From assembly GCA_045631465.1 (NCBI GenBank), contig JAZQUV010000014.1:1-32768 (forward strand): DNA of 32,768 nt, in the 5' to 3' direction. The notes beneath the pieces are model-generated. The model saw only the letters and a program-made list of their open reading frames with translations, searched no databases and was not told the origin of the DNA. The stretch is from Aphodosoma sp045631465. Its GTDB lineage: Bacteria > Bacteroidota > Bacteroidia > Bacteroidales > Paludibacteraceae. This document shows positions 7,733-14,276 of this stretch, one piece after another. A program made the translations under genes and the position numbers. The first letter of the stretch is position 1. Every line of letters begins with the position of its first letter.

Positions 7733-7757
7733 TAGTGTCAAGTAATGGGGAAGTACC
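7733..7757 (-). repeat. IS1595 right terminal inverted repeat
   Basis: Perfect reverse complement of 6474-6498. Confidence 0.92.
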
Positions 7758-7769
7758 GGTGAAGATTGC

Positions 7770-7835
7770 TTTATAGTATGTTTATAGTATGTTTATAGTA
7801 TATTTATCCTATATTTATAGTATATTTATTGTATG
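7770..7835. repeat. six tandem copies of an 11-bp AT-rich unit
   Basis: The unit TTTATAGTATG starts at 7770, 7781, 7792, 7803, 7814 and 7825. The first two copies are exact; the others differ at one to three positions (a TTTATCCTATA copy and a TTTATTGTATG copy among them). The period is about one helical turn. It begins 5 nt beyond the IS target duplication. Confidence 0.85.
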
Positions 7836-8053
7836 TTGTAGTTAGGGTGATAGTAGGGTTCTTTGTTGTGTTAGTTGAAAATGGGATGTTGAAAGGGTTG
7901 TTTTTGTGCGGATATTCTGGAAATACCTGATATTCCGGATTTTCGGTGGGTATGGTTTTTCTAGACGATCTAGGCGGGGAAAGTGTTTTTGGGCGGATAT
8001 CACAGAGATGGGCAACTAATAGGGCGCGGTTTTTTTTATTATAGTGTGGGGTG

Positions 8054-8084
8054 TTGCGAGATAATTATTTTTTTTGTATCTTTG
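8054..8084 (+). promoter_or_regulatory. promoter of the S41 protease-thiL operon
   Basis: TTG (8054-8056), 20-nt spacer, TATCTTTG (8077-8084); the start codon follows 27 nt later. Confidence 0.7.
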
Positions 8085-8111
8085 GAAATTAATTAATTAA
8101 ATAGGTATAGT

Positions 8112-9680
8112 ATGAATAGATTGAAATATATATTATTGGTTTTCATTTTGTTAGTGAGTGTGCGGGGATATGCAGATAGAACAGAATTGGAGCAAGCGGG
8201 AATGAAGTTGTCGCAATTTTTGTTTTATCTTGATAATTTGTATGTTGACACGGTGGATGTGGGAGAGTTGGCAGAGAAGGCAATAGTGGAGGTTTTGCAA
8301 GAGTTGGACCCACACTCGACATATATTGCCGCGGAGGATGTGGCAGAGATGAATCAAGGGATTCAAGGAAACTTTGAGGGAATTGGAATTTCCTATCAAT
8401 TTATAAAAGATACAGTAGTGGTGAGTCAGACAATAGCAGGGTGTCCGGCAGAGAAAGTGGGGATGTTGCCAGGCGATAGATTGACGCATGTGGGCGAGAC
8501 TTGCATTGCCGGAGTAGGGATGAAGCAGTCGGAAATACCGAAATTGATACGCGGGCCAAAGGGGTCGAAAGTGAATGTGACAGTAGCGCGTAGAGGAGAG
8601 AAGAAACCGATAGTATTCACGATTATACGCGATAAAATTCCGCTTCACTCGGTAGATGCAGCATTCTATGTGGCAGAAGGAGTGGGATATGTGAAATTGA
8701 ATAGTTTTTCGATTACGACGACAGACGAGATAGCGCAGGCATTGTATGAGTTGGAGAGAGAGGGAGAGTTGAGAAGTTTAGTGCTTGATTTGCAGTCGAA
8801 TGGCGGAGGCGTGATGTCGGCAGCAATAGAGTTGGTTAACCTATTTTTGCCAAAAGATAGGTTGATAGTATATACCGAAGGAGTGCATCAAGAGAGATTC
8901 TCGGCAATGTCGTATGGCGGTATGAAGTTGATAGATATGCCATTGTATGTGTTGATCGACGAACATTCGGCATCGGCGAGCGAGATTGTGTCAGGAGCAT
9001 TGCAAGATTGGGATAGAGCGACGATAGTGGGGCGTAGATCGTTTGGTAAAGGATTGGTGCAAAGACCATTGACGATGAAAGATGGGTCGGAAATACGCTT
9101 GACCACGTCGAGATACTATACCCCATCGGGGCGAAATATACAAAAACCATACGCAGAAGGAAAAGAGGAGTACTATAAAGACCTCGAAAGAAGATATGAG
9201 CATGGCGAAATGATGAATCCGGACAGCATTACATTCCCTGACTCGTTGAAATATAAGACATTAGTAGAAGGTCGCACCGTGTATGGCGGCGGAGGAATAT
9301 TCCCAGATGTGTTTGTGCCATTGGATACAACACGAGTGACAAAATTGCATAGAAATGTGGTGGCAAAAGGTGTGTTTGCGCGGACAGTGAGTGAGTTTGT
9401 AGATGGAAATAGGAAAGTGTTGTTGCGCAAATATAGCACATTCGAAGAGTTTGAAGCAGGATTTGAGATGAGCGAGAAGATTTATGATAGATTGATTGAC
9501 GAGGCGCGCAAAGAAAAAGTGGAATTTGATGAAGCAGATGTAGAGAAGAGCAAGGCATTGTTGCTATTGCAGATGAAGGCAGTGGTAGCCCAGGGGTTGT
9601 ATGGGACAGAGGCGTTTTATAGAGTGATGTGTGTGGAGAATGCAGCATTGGAAAAGGTGTTGGAGATGATAAAAAAGTAA
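8112..9680 (+). CDS. S41 family C-terminal processing peptidase with PDZ domain
   Basis: A 522-residue tail-specific protease (CtpA/Prc-like). It has a signal peptide at residues 1-21 (hydrophobic ILLVFILLVS, then RGYA), an N-terminal helical region with the family motif LDPHST (about residues 66-71), a PDZ domain at about 85-165 (GIGISY to VNVTVARRG, with GMLPGDRL), and the S41 protease core. The catalytic Ser288 lies in HSASASE and Lys313 in RSFGKGLVQ, with Asp299 in the position expected from E. coli Prc. Such enzymes cleave exported proteins from their C-termini in the periplasm. A C-terminal helical region of about 130 residues follows. Length is normal for Bacteroidota. It has its own promoter and is 22 nt upstream of thiL. 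Confidence 0.92.
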   Translation: MNRLKYILLVFILLVSVRGYADRTELEQAGMKLSQFLFYLDNLYVDTVDVGELAEKAIVEVLQELDPHSTYIAAEDVAEMNQGIQGNFEGIGISYQFIKDTVVVSQTIAGCPAEKVGMLPGDRLTHVGETCIAGVGMKQSEIPKLIRGPKGSKVNVTVARRGEKKPIVFTIIRDKIPLHSVDAAFYVAEGVGYVKLNSFSITTTDEIAQALYELEREGELRSLVLDLQSNGGGVMSAAIELVNLFLPKDRLIVYTEGVHQERFSAMSYGGMKLIDMPLYVLIDEHSASASEIVSGALQDWDRATIVGRRSFGKGLVQRPLTMKDGSEIRLTTSRYYTPSGRNIQKPYAEGKEEYYKDLERRYEHGEMMNPDSITFPDSLKYKTLVEGRTVYGGGGIFPDVFVPLDTTRVTKLHRNVVAKGVFARTVSEFVDGNRKVLLRKYSTFEEFEAGFEMSEKIYDRLIDEARKEKVEFDEADVEKSKALLLLQMKAVVAQGLYGTEAFYRVMCVENAALEKVLEMIKK

Positions 9681-9702
9681 ATTTAAAATAAAGATAAAAG
9701 AT

Positions 9703-10746
9703 ATGACACAAATTCAAGAATTGGGCGAATTTCGCCTTATCGATGCACTAACAGAATGTATCGAATTGCAAAATGAATCATCGAAAGTGGGCGTAGGCGA
9801 TGACTGCGCAGTGATGAATTATGGAGAAAAAGATGTGGTAGCAACCACAGATTTGTTGTTAGAAGGCATTCATTTTGACTTGACATATACACCATTGAAA
9901 CATTTGGGATATAAAGCCGCAATGGTGAATATCTCGGACGTTTGTGCGATGAACGCACGTCCAACACAAATGTTGGTGAGCCTCGGTATATCGCAACGCT
10001 TTCATGTAGAGCAGATTGAAGAACTTTATGCAGGTATATATTTGGCATGCGAGAAAGCAGGCGTAGACGTAGTGGGTGGTGATACATCGGCATCGTTGAC
10101 AGGTTTGACAATTAGTATTACTTGTTTGGGCGAAGTGGAGAAAGATCGTGCAGTGTTGCGTAGCGGAGCAAAAGAGACAGACTTGATTTGTGTGACAGGC
10201 GACCTCGGTGCAGCCTATATGGGATTACAACTACTTGAAAGAGAGAAACAAATATTTCAAAGCGGACAAGACGAAGGATTCCAACCTGACTTTGCGGGTA
10301 AAGAGTATATACTTGAACGTCAGTTGAAACCGGAGGCATGTATTGATACAATCAAATATCTTCGTGAGAAAAATATTGTGCCAACAGCGATGATGGACGT
10401 TAGTGATGGTTTGTCGTCGGAATTGTTGCATATTTGTAAAGCGAGTGGGGTGGGATGTAGAGTGTATGAAGACAAATTGCCAATTGATTATGCTACAGCG
10501 TCGATGTGCGATGAATTTAATATGAACTTGACAACAGTGGCGTTGAATGGCGGAGAAGATTATGAGTTGTTGTTTACAGTGCCATTGTCGGAACACGAAA
10601 AACTACAAGGGCTTGAAGGGGTGCATATTATAGGTCATATTACAGATGCTAATTCGGGTTCGGCTTTGGTGACACGCGATGGACAGGAGATTCGCATTAC
10701 AGCACAGGGTTGGAATGCGTTTAAGGGGGAAAATTCAAATGAATAA
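9703..10746 (+). CDS. thiL: thiamine-monophosphate kinase
   Basis: A 347-residue ThiL of the AIRS/PurM-like superfamily, which phosphorylates thiamine phosphate to thiamine pyrophosphate using ATP, the last step of cofactor synthesis. Recognisable blocks are GVGDDCAVM (about residues 30-38), TTDLLLEGIHFDL (about 48-60), AMVNISDVCAMNA (about 73-85), VGGDTSAS (about 123-130), MMDVSDGLSSEL (about 230-241) and ALNGGEDYELLFTVP (about 281-295). All metal- and nucleotide-binding aspartates are present. It starts at ATG 9703, 22 nt after the protease gene and 11 nt before the GIY-YIG gene. No thiamine riboswitch or other thi gene is visible nearby. Confidence 0.95.
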   Translation: MTQIQELGEFRLIDALTECIELQNESSKVGVGDDCAVMNYGEKDVVATTDLLLEGIHFDLTYTPLKHLGYKAAMVNISDVCAMNARPTQMLVSLGISQRFHVEQIEELYAGIYLACEKAGVDVVGGDTSASLTGLTISITCLGEVEKDRAVLRSGAKETDLICVTGDLGAAYMGLQLLEREKQIFQSGQDEGFQPDFAGKEYILERQLKPEACIDTIKYLREKNIVPTAMMDVSDGLSSELLHICKASGVGCRVYEDKLPIDYATASMCDEFNMNLTTVALNGGEDYELLFTVPLSEHEKLQGLEGVHIIGHITDANSGSALVTRDGQEIRITAQGWNAFKGENSNE

Positions 10747-10757
10747 ATCTTTTTAGT

Positions 10758-11585
10758 ATGGGTAAAACTGTAACAACATATCTTATTGATGGAGATCCCA
10801 AAGGAACTCAGTATGCTTTTATTAGCAATAAGATTTGTCAAATGTTTGTTATCCAACGTTCGAATCTTTCTTATTTAAATACGCAAGAAAAATTACAAAA
10901 GCCAGCATTTTATATATTACTTGGGGAGGATGAAAATACTAAACCTCAAGCATATATAGGCGAGACCGAGAATTTTAGAGAACGTGTTAAGGATCATGAT
11001 AGTAAAAAATCTTTTTGGCAAAAGGCACTCGTATTTGTATCGAAAGATGCCGATATGACAAAAGTTGATGTTCAATATTTAGAGCATAAGGCTATTGATG
11101 AAGCTAAAAAAGCAAATACTTTTGTGCTAAGTGATAATAAGCAAACACCTAAAGCGCCAAATTTACCTGAATATCAAAGAGATTCTATTGATGAGTTCTT
11201 TGAAGATGTGAAATTCTTAGCTTCGTTTATCGGTTGTAATATTTTTGATGTGGTGCAGCCGAAGGAAGAACACTTATTTTATGCAAATCGTAAAGGATGT
11301 GAAGCTAAAGGTTTTTATGGTTCTAATGGCTTTACTATATTAAAAGGTAGCTTTATTGTAAAAGATGTAGTTCCTTCTTTTCCTTGGAAGGATAAAAGGG
11401 AAAAATTATTGGGAGAGTATGCAGAACAGAAAGAAAGTAATTTTGTGATGATTTCCGATAAAACTTTTTCGAGTCCGAGTACAGCGGCTACATTTGTATT
11501 GGGACGATCTTCGAATGGATGGTCAGATTGGAAAGATAAAGACGGAAATACATTAGATTCTGTATATCGTAAACAGTTAGATTGA
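10758..11585 (+). CDS. GIY-YIG nuclease-family protein with DUF4357
   Basis: A 275-residue protein in two parts. Residues about 49-115 form a GIY-YIG-type nuclease domain: FYILLGED, then AYIGETENFRERVKDH (YIG motif and catalytic Arg), then LEHKAIDEA, which offers the catalytic Glu. The C-terminal part ends in a DUF4357 signature: SPSTAATFVLGRSSNGWSDW, then KDKDGNTLDSVYR. This architecture occurs in scattered bacteria, often near restriction-modification or other defence genes, but its role is not established. Here it is 11 nt after thiL and shares that operon without any methylase. It is more AT-rich than thiL, suggesting a later arrival. No signal peptide is present. Confidence 0.85.
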   Translation: MGKTVTTYLIDGDPKGTQYAFISNKICQMFVIQRSNLSYLNTQEKLQKPAFYILLGEDENTKPQAYIGETENFRERVKDHDSKKSFWQKALVFVSKDADMTKVDVQYLEHKAIDEAKKANTFVLSDNKQTPKAPNLPEYQRDSIDEFFEDVKFLASFIGCNIFDVVQPKEEHLFYANRKGCEAKGFYGSNGFTILKGSFIVKDVVPSFPWKDKREKLLGEYAEQKESNFVMISDKTFSSPSTAATFVLGRSSNGWSDWKDKDGNTLDSVYRKQLD

Positions 11586-11587
11586 TA

Positions 11588-11619
11588 TTTGCATATATCA
11601 TCATTTTTTTGTAACTTTG
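11588..11619 (+). promoter_or_regulatory. promoter of rpiB
   Basis: TTTG (11588-11591), 20-nt spacer, TAACTTTG (11612-11619). It starts 2 nt after the stop of the GIY-YIG gene; no terminator separates them. Confidence 0.75.
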
Positions 11620-11655
11620 CAGTCGCAAAAAAAGAATTAATAATTTAATAAAAAT

Positions 11656-12114
11656 ATGAAACCAATTAATTTGCTTTCTATCGGTATAGCTTCTGACCAC
11701 GCAGGTTATGATTTGAAAGAGGCTGTAAAAAAATATCTTGAAGAACAAGGTGTTATTGCTACTGATTTTGGTACAAATAGCACAGATAGTTGTGATTATC
11801 CAGATTATGCGCACCCACTTGCAAATGCAGTAGAACAAGGCGCATGTGAGTTTGGTATTGCAATTTGTGGTAGTGCAAATGGTATCACTATGACAGTAAA
11901 CAAACACCAAGGTTGTCGTGCGGCAATTTGCTGGGAACCAGAATTGGCAGCTTTGGCACGTCAACATAATAATGCAAATGTACTTTCGTTGCCAGCTCGT
12001 TTCATTTCAGAAGAGAAAGCGTTGGAAATTGTGAAAACATTCTTTGCAAATGATTTCGAAGGTGGTCGTCACGAGCGTCGCGTAGAAAAAATTGCAATAG
12101 CAACAGAGGCTTAA
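11656..12114 (+). CDS. rpiB: ribose-5-phosphate isomerase B
   Basis: A 152-residue RpiB/LacAB-family sugar isomerase interconverting ribose 5-phosphate and ribulose 5-phosphate in the pentose phosphate pathway. The N-terminal strand-loop IGIASDHAGYDLKE contains the phosphate-binding Asp-His pair. The active-site segment is FGIAICGSANGITM with the catalytic Cys, followed by the NKHQGCRAAICWE and HNNANVLSLPARF blocks. Length is normal. It has its own promoter and is separated from rpsU by 233 bp, so it is probably monocistronic. Confidence 0.95.
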   Translation: MKPINLLSIGIASDHAGYDLKEAVKKYLEEQGVIATDFGTNSTDSCDYPDYAHPLANAVEQGACEFGIAICGSANGITMTVNKHQGCRAAICWEPELAALARQHNNANVLSLPARFISEEKALEIVKTFFANDFEGGRHERRVEKIAIATEA

Positions 12115-12140
12115 TAGATTATTTATAAGGTGTAACTTTT

Positions 12141-12180
12141 AATTGTGCATTGTGAATTTAGCATTGTACATTGTGTAAAG
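12141..12180. repeat. short degenerate repeat of a cattgt unit
   Basis: The stretch has the run attgtgcattgtgaattt, then gcattgtacattgtg: four near-copies of a cattgt core. This is simple-sequence junk of a type common in Bacteroidota spacers; no function is inferred. Confidence 0.4.
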
Positions 12181-12233
12181 GGGGTGATTTTTAGTTATTT
12201 AAGTAAAAAATAGACAAAAAAACATAAAAACAC

Positions 12234-12264
12234 TTTGCAGTGTCAAAAAAAACTGCTAACTTTG
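12234..12264 (+). promoter_or_regulatory. promoter of rpsU-xerC-hpf
   Basis: TTTG (12234-12237), 19-nt spacer, TAACTTTG (12257-12264): an exact match to the Bacteroidota consensus spacing. The leader to ATG 12348 is about 75 nt and holds a tiny stem (acgc/gcgt, 12286-12298). Confidence 0.85.
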
Positions 12265-12347
12265 CAACCCGAAATTTCATTTGGGACGCTTCGTGCGTTT
12301 AGACACGATAAATAATTATTAATCAACCTATAAAATTACAAACTAAA

Positions 12348-12539
12348 ATGATTGTAGTACCAGTAAAAGAAGGCGAAAACATCGAAAAAGCCCTCAAAAA
12401 ATTCAAACGTAAATTCGAAAAAACAGGTGTTGTTAAAGAACTTCGTCGTCGTCAACAATTTGACAAACCATCAGTTGTTAAACGCGAAAAAATGCAACAC
12501 GCTATCTACGTTCAACAATTGCATCAAAACGAAGACTAA
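12348..12539 (+). CDS. rpsU: 30S ribosomal protein bS21
   Basis: A 63-residue basic protein starting MIVVPVKEGENIEKALKKF and containing the conserved KRKFEKTGVVKELRRRQ segment. It is a small-subunit protein next to the 16S rRNA 3' end; in Bacteroidota ribosomes bS21 with bS6 and bS18 helps to hide the anti-Shine-Dalgarno sequence. No Shine-Dalgarno precedes the start; the upstream 15 nt are A-rich (acaaactaaa). First gene of a unit with xerC (40 nt on) and hpf. Confidence 0.96.
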   Translation: MIVVPVKEGENIEKALKKFKRKFEKTGVVKELRRRQQFDKPSVVKREKMQHAIYVQQLHQNED

Positions 12540-12579
12540 TTAATAGTCTGTTTTATAAAGAACGTTTAAGCAGAAAACT

Positions 12580-13464
12580 ATGATTGAATCATTTCTGCAA
12601 TATATACGGTATGAGAAGAACTATTCTTCCCATACCGTTTTGTCTTATCAGACAGATCTTGAGCAACTGCGAGGTTTTCTTTTGGTGCAAAAAGGAGAAT
12701 TTGAGCCCAAAACGTTGACGTCAGATGAGCTGCGCGAGTGGGTTATTGCGCTTATGGATATAGGAGAAAAGCCATCGTCGGTAAAACGGAAGATATCGGC
12801 AGTTCGTAGTTTTTTTAAATTCCTAAATCTTAAAAACCTGACTACCAATAATCCAACTCTTAAGGTTTTGTCGCCAAAGGTGCCTAAATCGTTGCCTAAA
12901 TTTTTTTATGAAAAAGATTTGGATAAATGTTTGGAAGTTTCGGAAAAAAATCGTAACTTTGAAGGCGTAAGAAATTCTTTGATAGTCGAACTTATATATC
13001 AGACAGGATTGCGTCGTTCGGAGGTGGCGGAGCTTGAGGATGCCAATGTGGATGTTGAGAAAAAGCAACTCAAAGTGCTTGGTAAAGGGAATAAAGAGAG
13101 GATTGTACCGTTTGGCATAGATTTGGCATGGAAGATTGTTGAATATCGAGAGATTCGAGCTCGAGAGGTGGAATTGAATACAACGAAACTTTTTGTTCAT
13201 AAATTGGGGACGCAGCTTAATCCAGCGCATATATATAATGTAGTAAGAAAAATGATGGGTGCTGTGACTACTCAGGAGAAACGTAGTCCGCATGTTCTTC
13301 GACATACGTTTGCAACAACATTATTAAATGATGGGGCGGATGTTAATTCAATAAAAGAGTTGTTGGGACATGAGACATTGGCGGCGACTCAGGTTTATAC
13401 GCATGCATCCTTCGAGCAAATAAAAACTATTTATCAACGTACCCACCCACGGGGAAAAAAGTAA
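12580..13464 (+). CDS. xerC: tyrosine recombinase XerC/XerD type
   Basis: A 294-residue site-specific recombinase with the full chromosomal-Xer layout: an N-terminal SAM-like core-binding domain (residues 1-90) and a catalytic domain carrying R145 (GLRRSE), K169 (GKGNKER), H238 and R241 (HVLRH), H264 (GHETL) and the nucleophile Y273 (QVYTH). Its size and lack of a phage or integron context point to the housekeeping enzyme that resolves chromosome dimers at dif. XerC and XerD cannot be told apart by eye, so the letter is provisional. It lies between rpsU and hpf; its stop codon overlaps the Shine-Dalgarno of hpf. No dif site was recognised in this window. Confidence 0.9.
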   Translation: MIESFLQYIRYEKNYSSHTVLSYQTDLEQLRGFLLVQKGEFEPKTLTSDELREWVIALMDIGEKPSSVKRKISAVRSFFKFLNLKNLTTNNPTLKVLSPKVPKSLPKFFYEKDLDKCLEVSEKNRNFEGVRNSLIVELIYQTGLRRSEVAELEDANVDVEKKQLKVLGKGNKERIVPFGIDLAWKIVEYREIRAREVELNTTKLFVHKLGTQLNPAHIYNVVRKMMGAVTTQEKRSPHVLRHTFATTLLNDGADVNSIKELLGHETLAATQVYTHASFEQIKTIYQRTHPRGKK

Positions 13465-13470
13465 GGAGGA
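13463..13470 (+). promoter_or_regulatory. strong Shine-Dalgarno before hpf
   Basis: AAGGAGGA ends 3 nt before ATG 13474 and overlaps the xerC stop. It can pair with seven bases of the 16S 3' tail. Only one other gene here (nusG) has such a site. Confidence 0.75.
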
Positions 13471-13473
13471 ATT

Positions 13474-13764
13474 ATGGAAGTAAGAATTCAATCAATTCAT
13501 TTCGATGCAACAGAGAAATTGCAACAATTCATCGAAAAAAAAGTAAATAAGCTTGAGCGTATATCAGATGACCTCTCTACGGCGGAAGTAATTCTTAAAG
13601 TTGTGAAACCTGAAACTTCGGACAATAAAGAGGCAAAAATTACGGTTTTGGCGCCAAATACGGAATTTTTCGCTTCAAAAATCTGTGATACATTTGAAGA
13701 AGCAATCGATTTGTGCGTTGAAGCACTCGAAAAACAGATAAAAAAAGCAAAAGAGAAAAAATAA
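13474..13764 (+). CDS. hpf: ribosome hibernation factor, short HPF/RaiA type
   Basis: A 96-residue member of the HPF/YfiA family. It begins with the expected MEVRIQSIHFDATEKLQQF helix-strand and ends in a lysine-rich tail. Short forms bind the 30S decoding region and inactivate or stabilise idle ribosomes; the long C-terminal dimerisation domain of Gram-positive HPF is absent. The start is fixed by the strong AAGGAGGA just upstream. Last gene of rpsU-xerC-hpf, 9 nt after xerC and about 100 nt before the tRNA promoter; no clear terminator was seen after it. Confidence 0.92.
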   Translation: MEVRIQSIHFDATEKLQQFIEKKVNKLERISDDLSTAEVILKVVKPETSDNKEAKITVLAPNTEFFASKICDTFEEAIDLCVEALEKQIKKAKEKK

Positions 13765-13863
13765 ACTTATTTAGTAAGTAACTTGCAAAGCCTTGATTTA
13801 CAATTGGTAAAAAATAGAGTTTTTTCTTTTTGTTAAATTTTTGAAAGAAAATTCTCGAAAAGT

Positions 13864-13894
13864 TTTGCAGTCTCAAATAAAATGTCTATCTTTG
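13864..13894 (+). promoter_or_regulatory. promoter of the tRNA-tuf-secE operon
   Basis: TTTG (13864-13867), 19-nt spacer, TATCTTTG (13887-13894), followed by GC. This is an exact match to the Bacteroidota consensus and the likely main promoter for the tRNA/EF-Tu cluster. The first tRNA starts about 50 nt later. Confidence 0.85.
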
Positions 13895-13945
13895 CAAGCC
13901 GTTTGAGAAGAACGTTTTTTGAACGGTTTGTAAAGATTTTTGAAT

Positions 13946-14019
13946 GCCTCTTTAGCTCAGTTGGCCAGAGCACGTGATTTGTAATCTCGGGGTCGTTGGT
14001 TCGAATCCGACAAGAGGCT
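13946..14019 (+). tRNA. tRNA-Thr (anticodon UGU)
   Basis: A 74-nt cloverleaf: acceptor GCCTCTT pairs with AAGAGGC, D arm GCTC/GAGC, anticodon loop TTTGTAA, T arm GTTGG-TTCGAAT-CCGAC, discriminator T. No CCA is encoded. The anticodon stem (CGTGA/TCTCG) has a U-U mismatch at its middle pair. Confidence 0.95.
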
Positions 14020-14053
14020 CAAAAAAAACTCCTTGAAATATTTTTAAGGTAAT

Positions 14054-14136
14054 GGGCAGTTACCAGAGTGGCCAAATGGGGCTGACTGTAACTCAGCTGT
14101 CTTTCGACTTCGGTGGTTCGAATCCATCACTGCCCA
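14054..14136 (+). tRNA. tRNA-Tyr (anticodon GUA)
   Basis: An 83-nt class II tRNA: acceptor GGGCAGT/ACTGCCC, anticodon stem GCTGA/TCAGC with loop CTGTAAC, a long variable arm, and T loop TTCGAAT. CCA is not encoded. It lies 34 nt after the first tRNA. Confidence 0.95.
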
Positions 14137-14153
14137 CTCCACCACTGGACTTT

Positions 14154-14225
<72 letters not shown>

Positions 14226-14276
14226 CACGAAAAAAATATAAATAAAAATATCAACTTTTAAACTATTTTTTACACT

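Larger units (their letters stand above)
6473..7757 (-). mobile_element. IS1595-family insertion sequence, intact
   Basis: A 1.28-kb element with one transposase gene. The ends carry a perfect 25-bp inverted repeat, 6474-6498 and 7733-7757, each beginning GGTACTTCCCCATTAC when read inward. An exact 8-bp direct repeat CGGTGAAG flanks it (6465-6472 and 7757-7764), but it uses the last base of the right repeat. If the symmetric repeat ends are the true ends, the duplication is GGTGAAG(T/A), 7 of 8 matching. An 8-bp target duplication is normal for the family. The insertion lies in the divergent intergenic region between the threonine aldolase and S41 protease genes and breaks no visible gene. 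Confidence 0.88.
7758..8111. other. intergenic DNA between the IS and the protease gene
   Basis: After the IS comes a tandem repeat (7770-7835). Then follows unremarkable DNA containing a near-duplicate of GATATTCTGGA (7911-7921 and 7929-7939, one mismatch, 18-bp period). The stretch ends with the protease promoter at 8054-8084. No gene or RNA was recognised. Confidence 0.45.

Noticed and set aside
7836..8050. Small RNA or CRISPR-like repeats before the S41 gene
   Set aside because: Only two near-copies of an 11-mer are present, with no regular spacers, promoter or terminator for a separate RNA.
10600..10757. Thiamine pyrophosphate riboswitch near thiL
   Set aside because: No TPP-riboswitch-like conserved core was seen upstream of the protease-thiL operon or between its genes.
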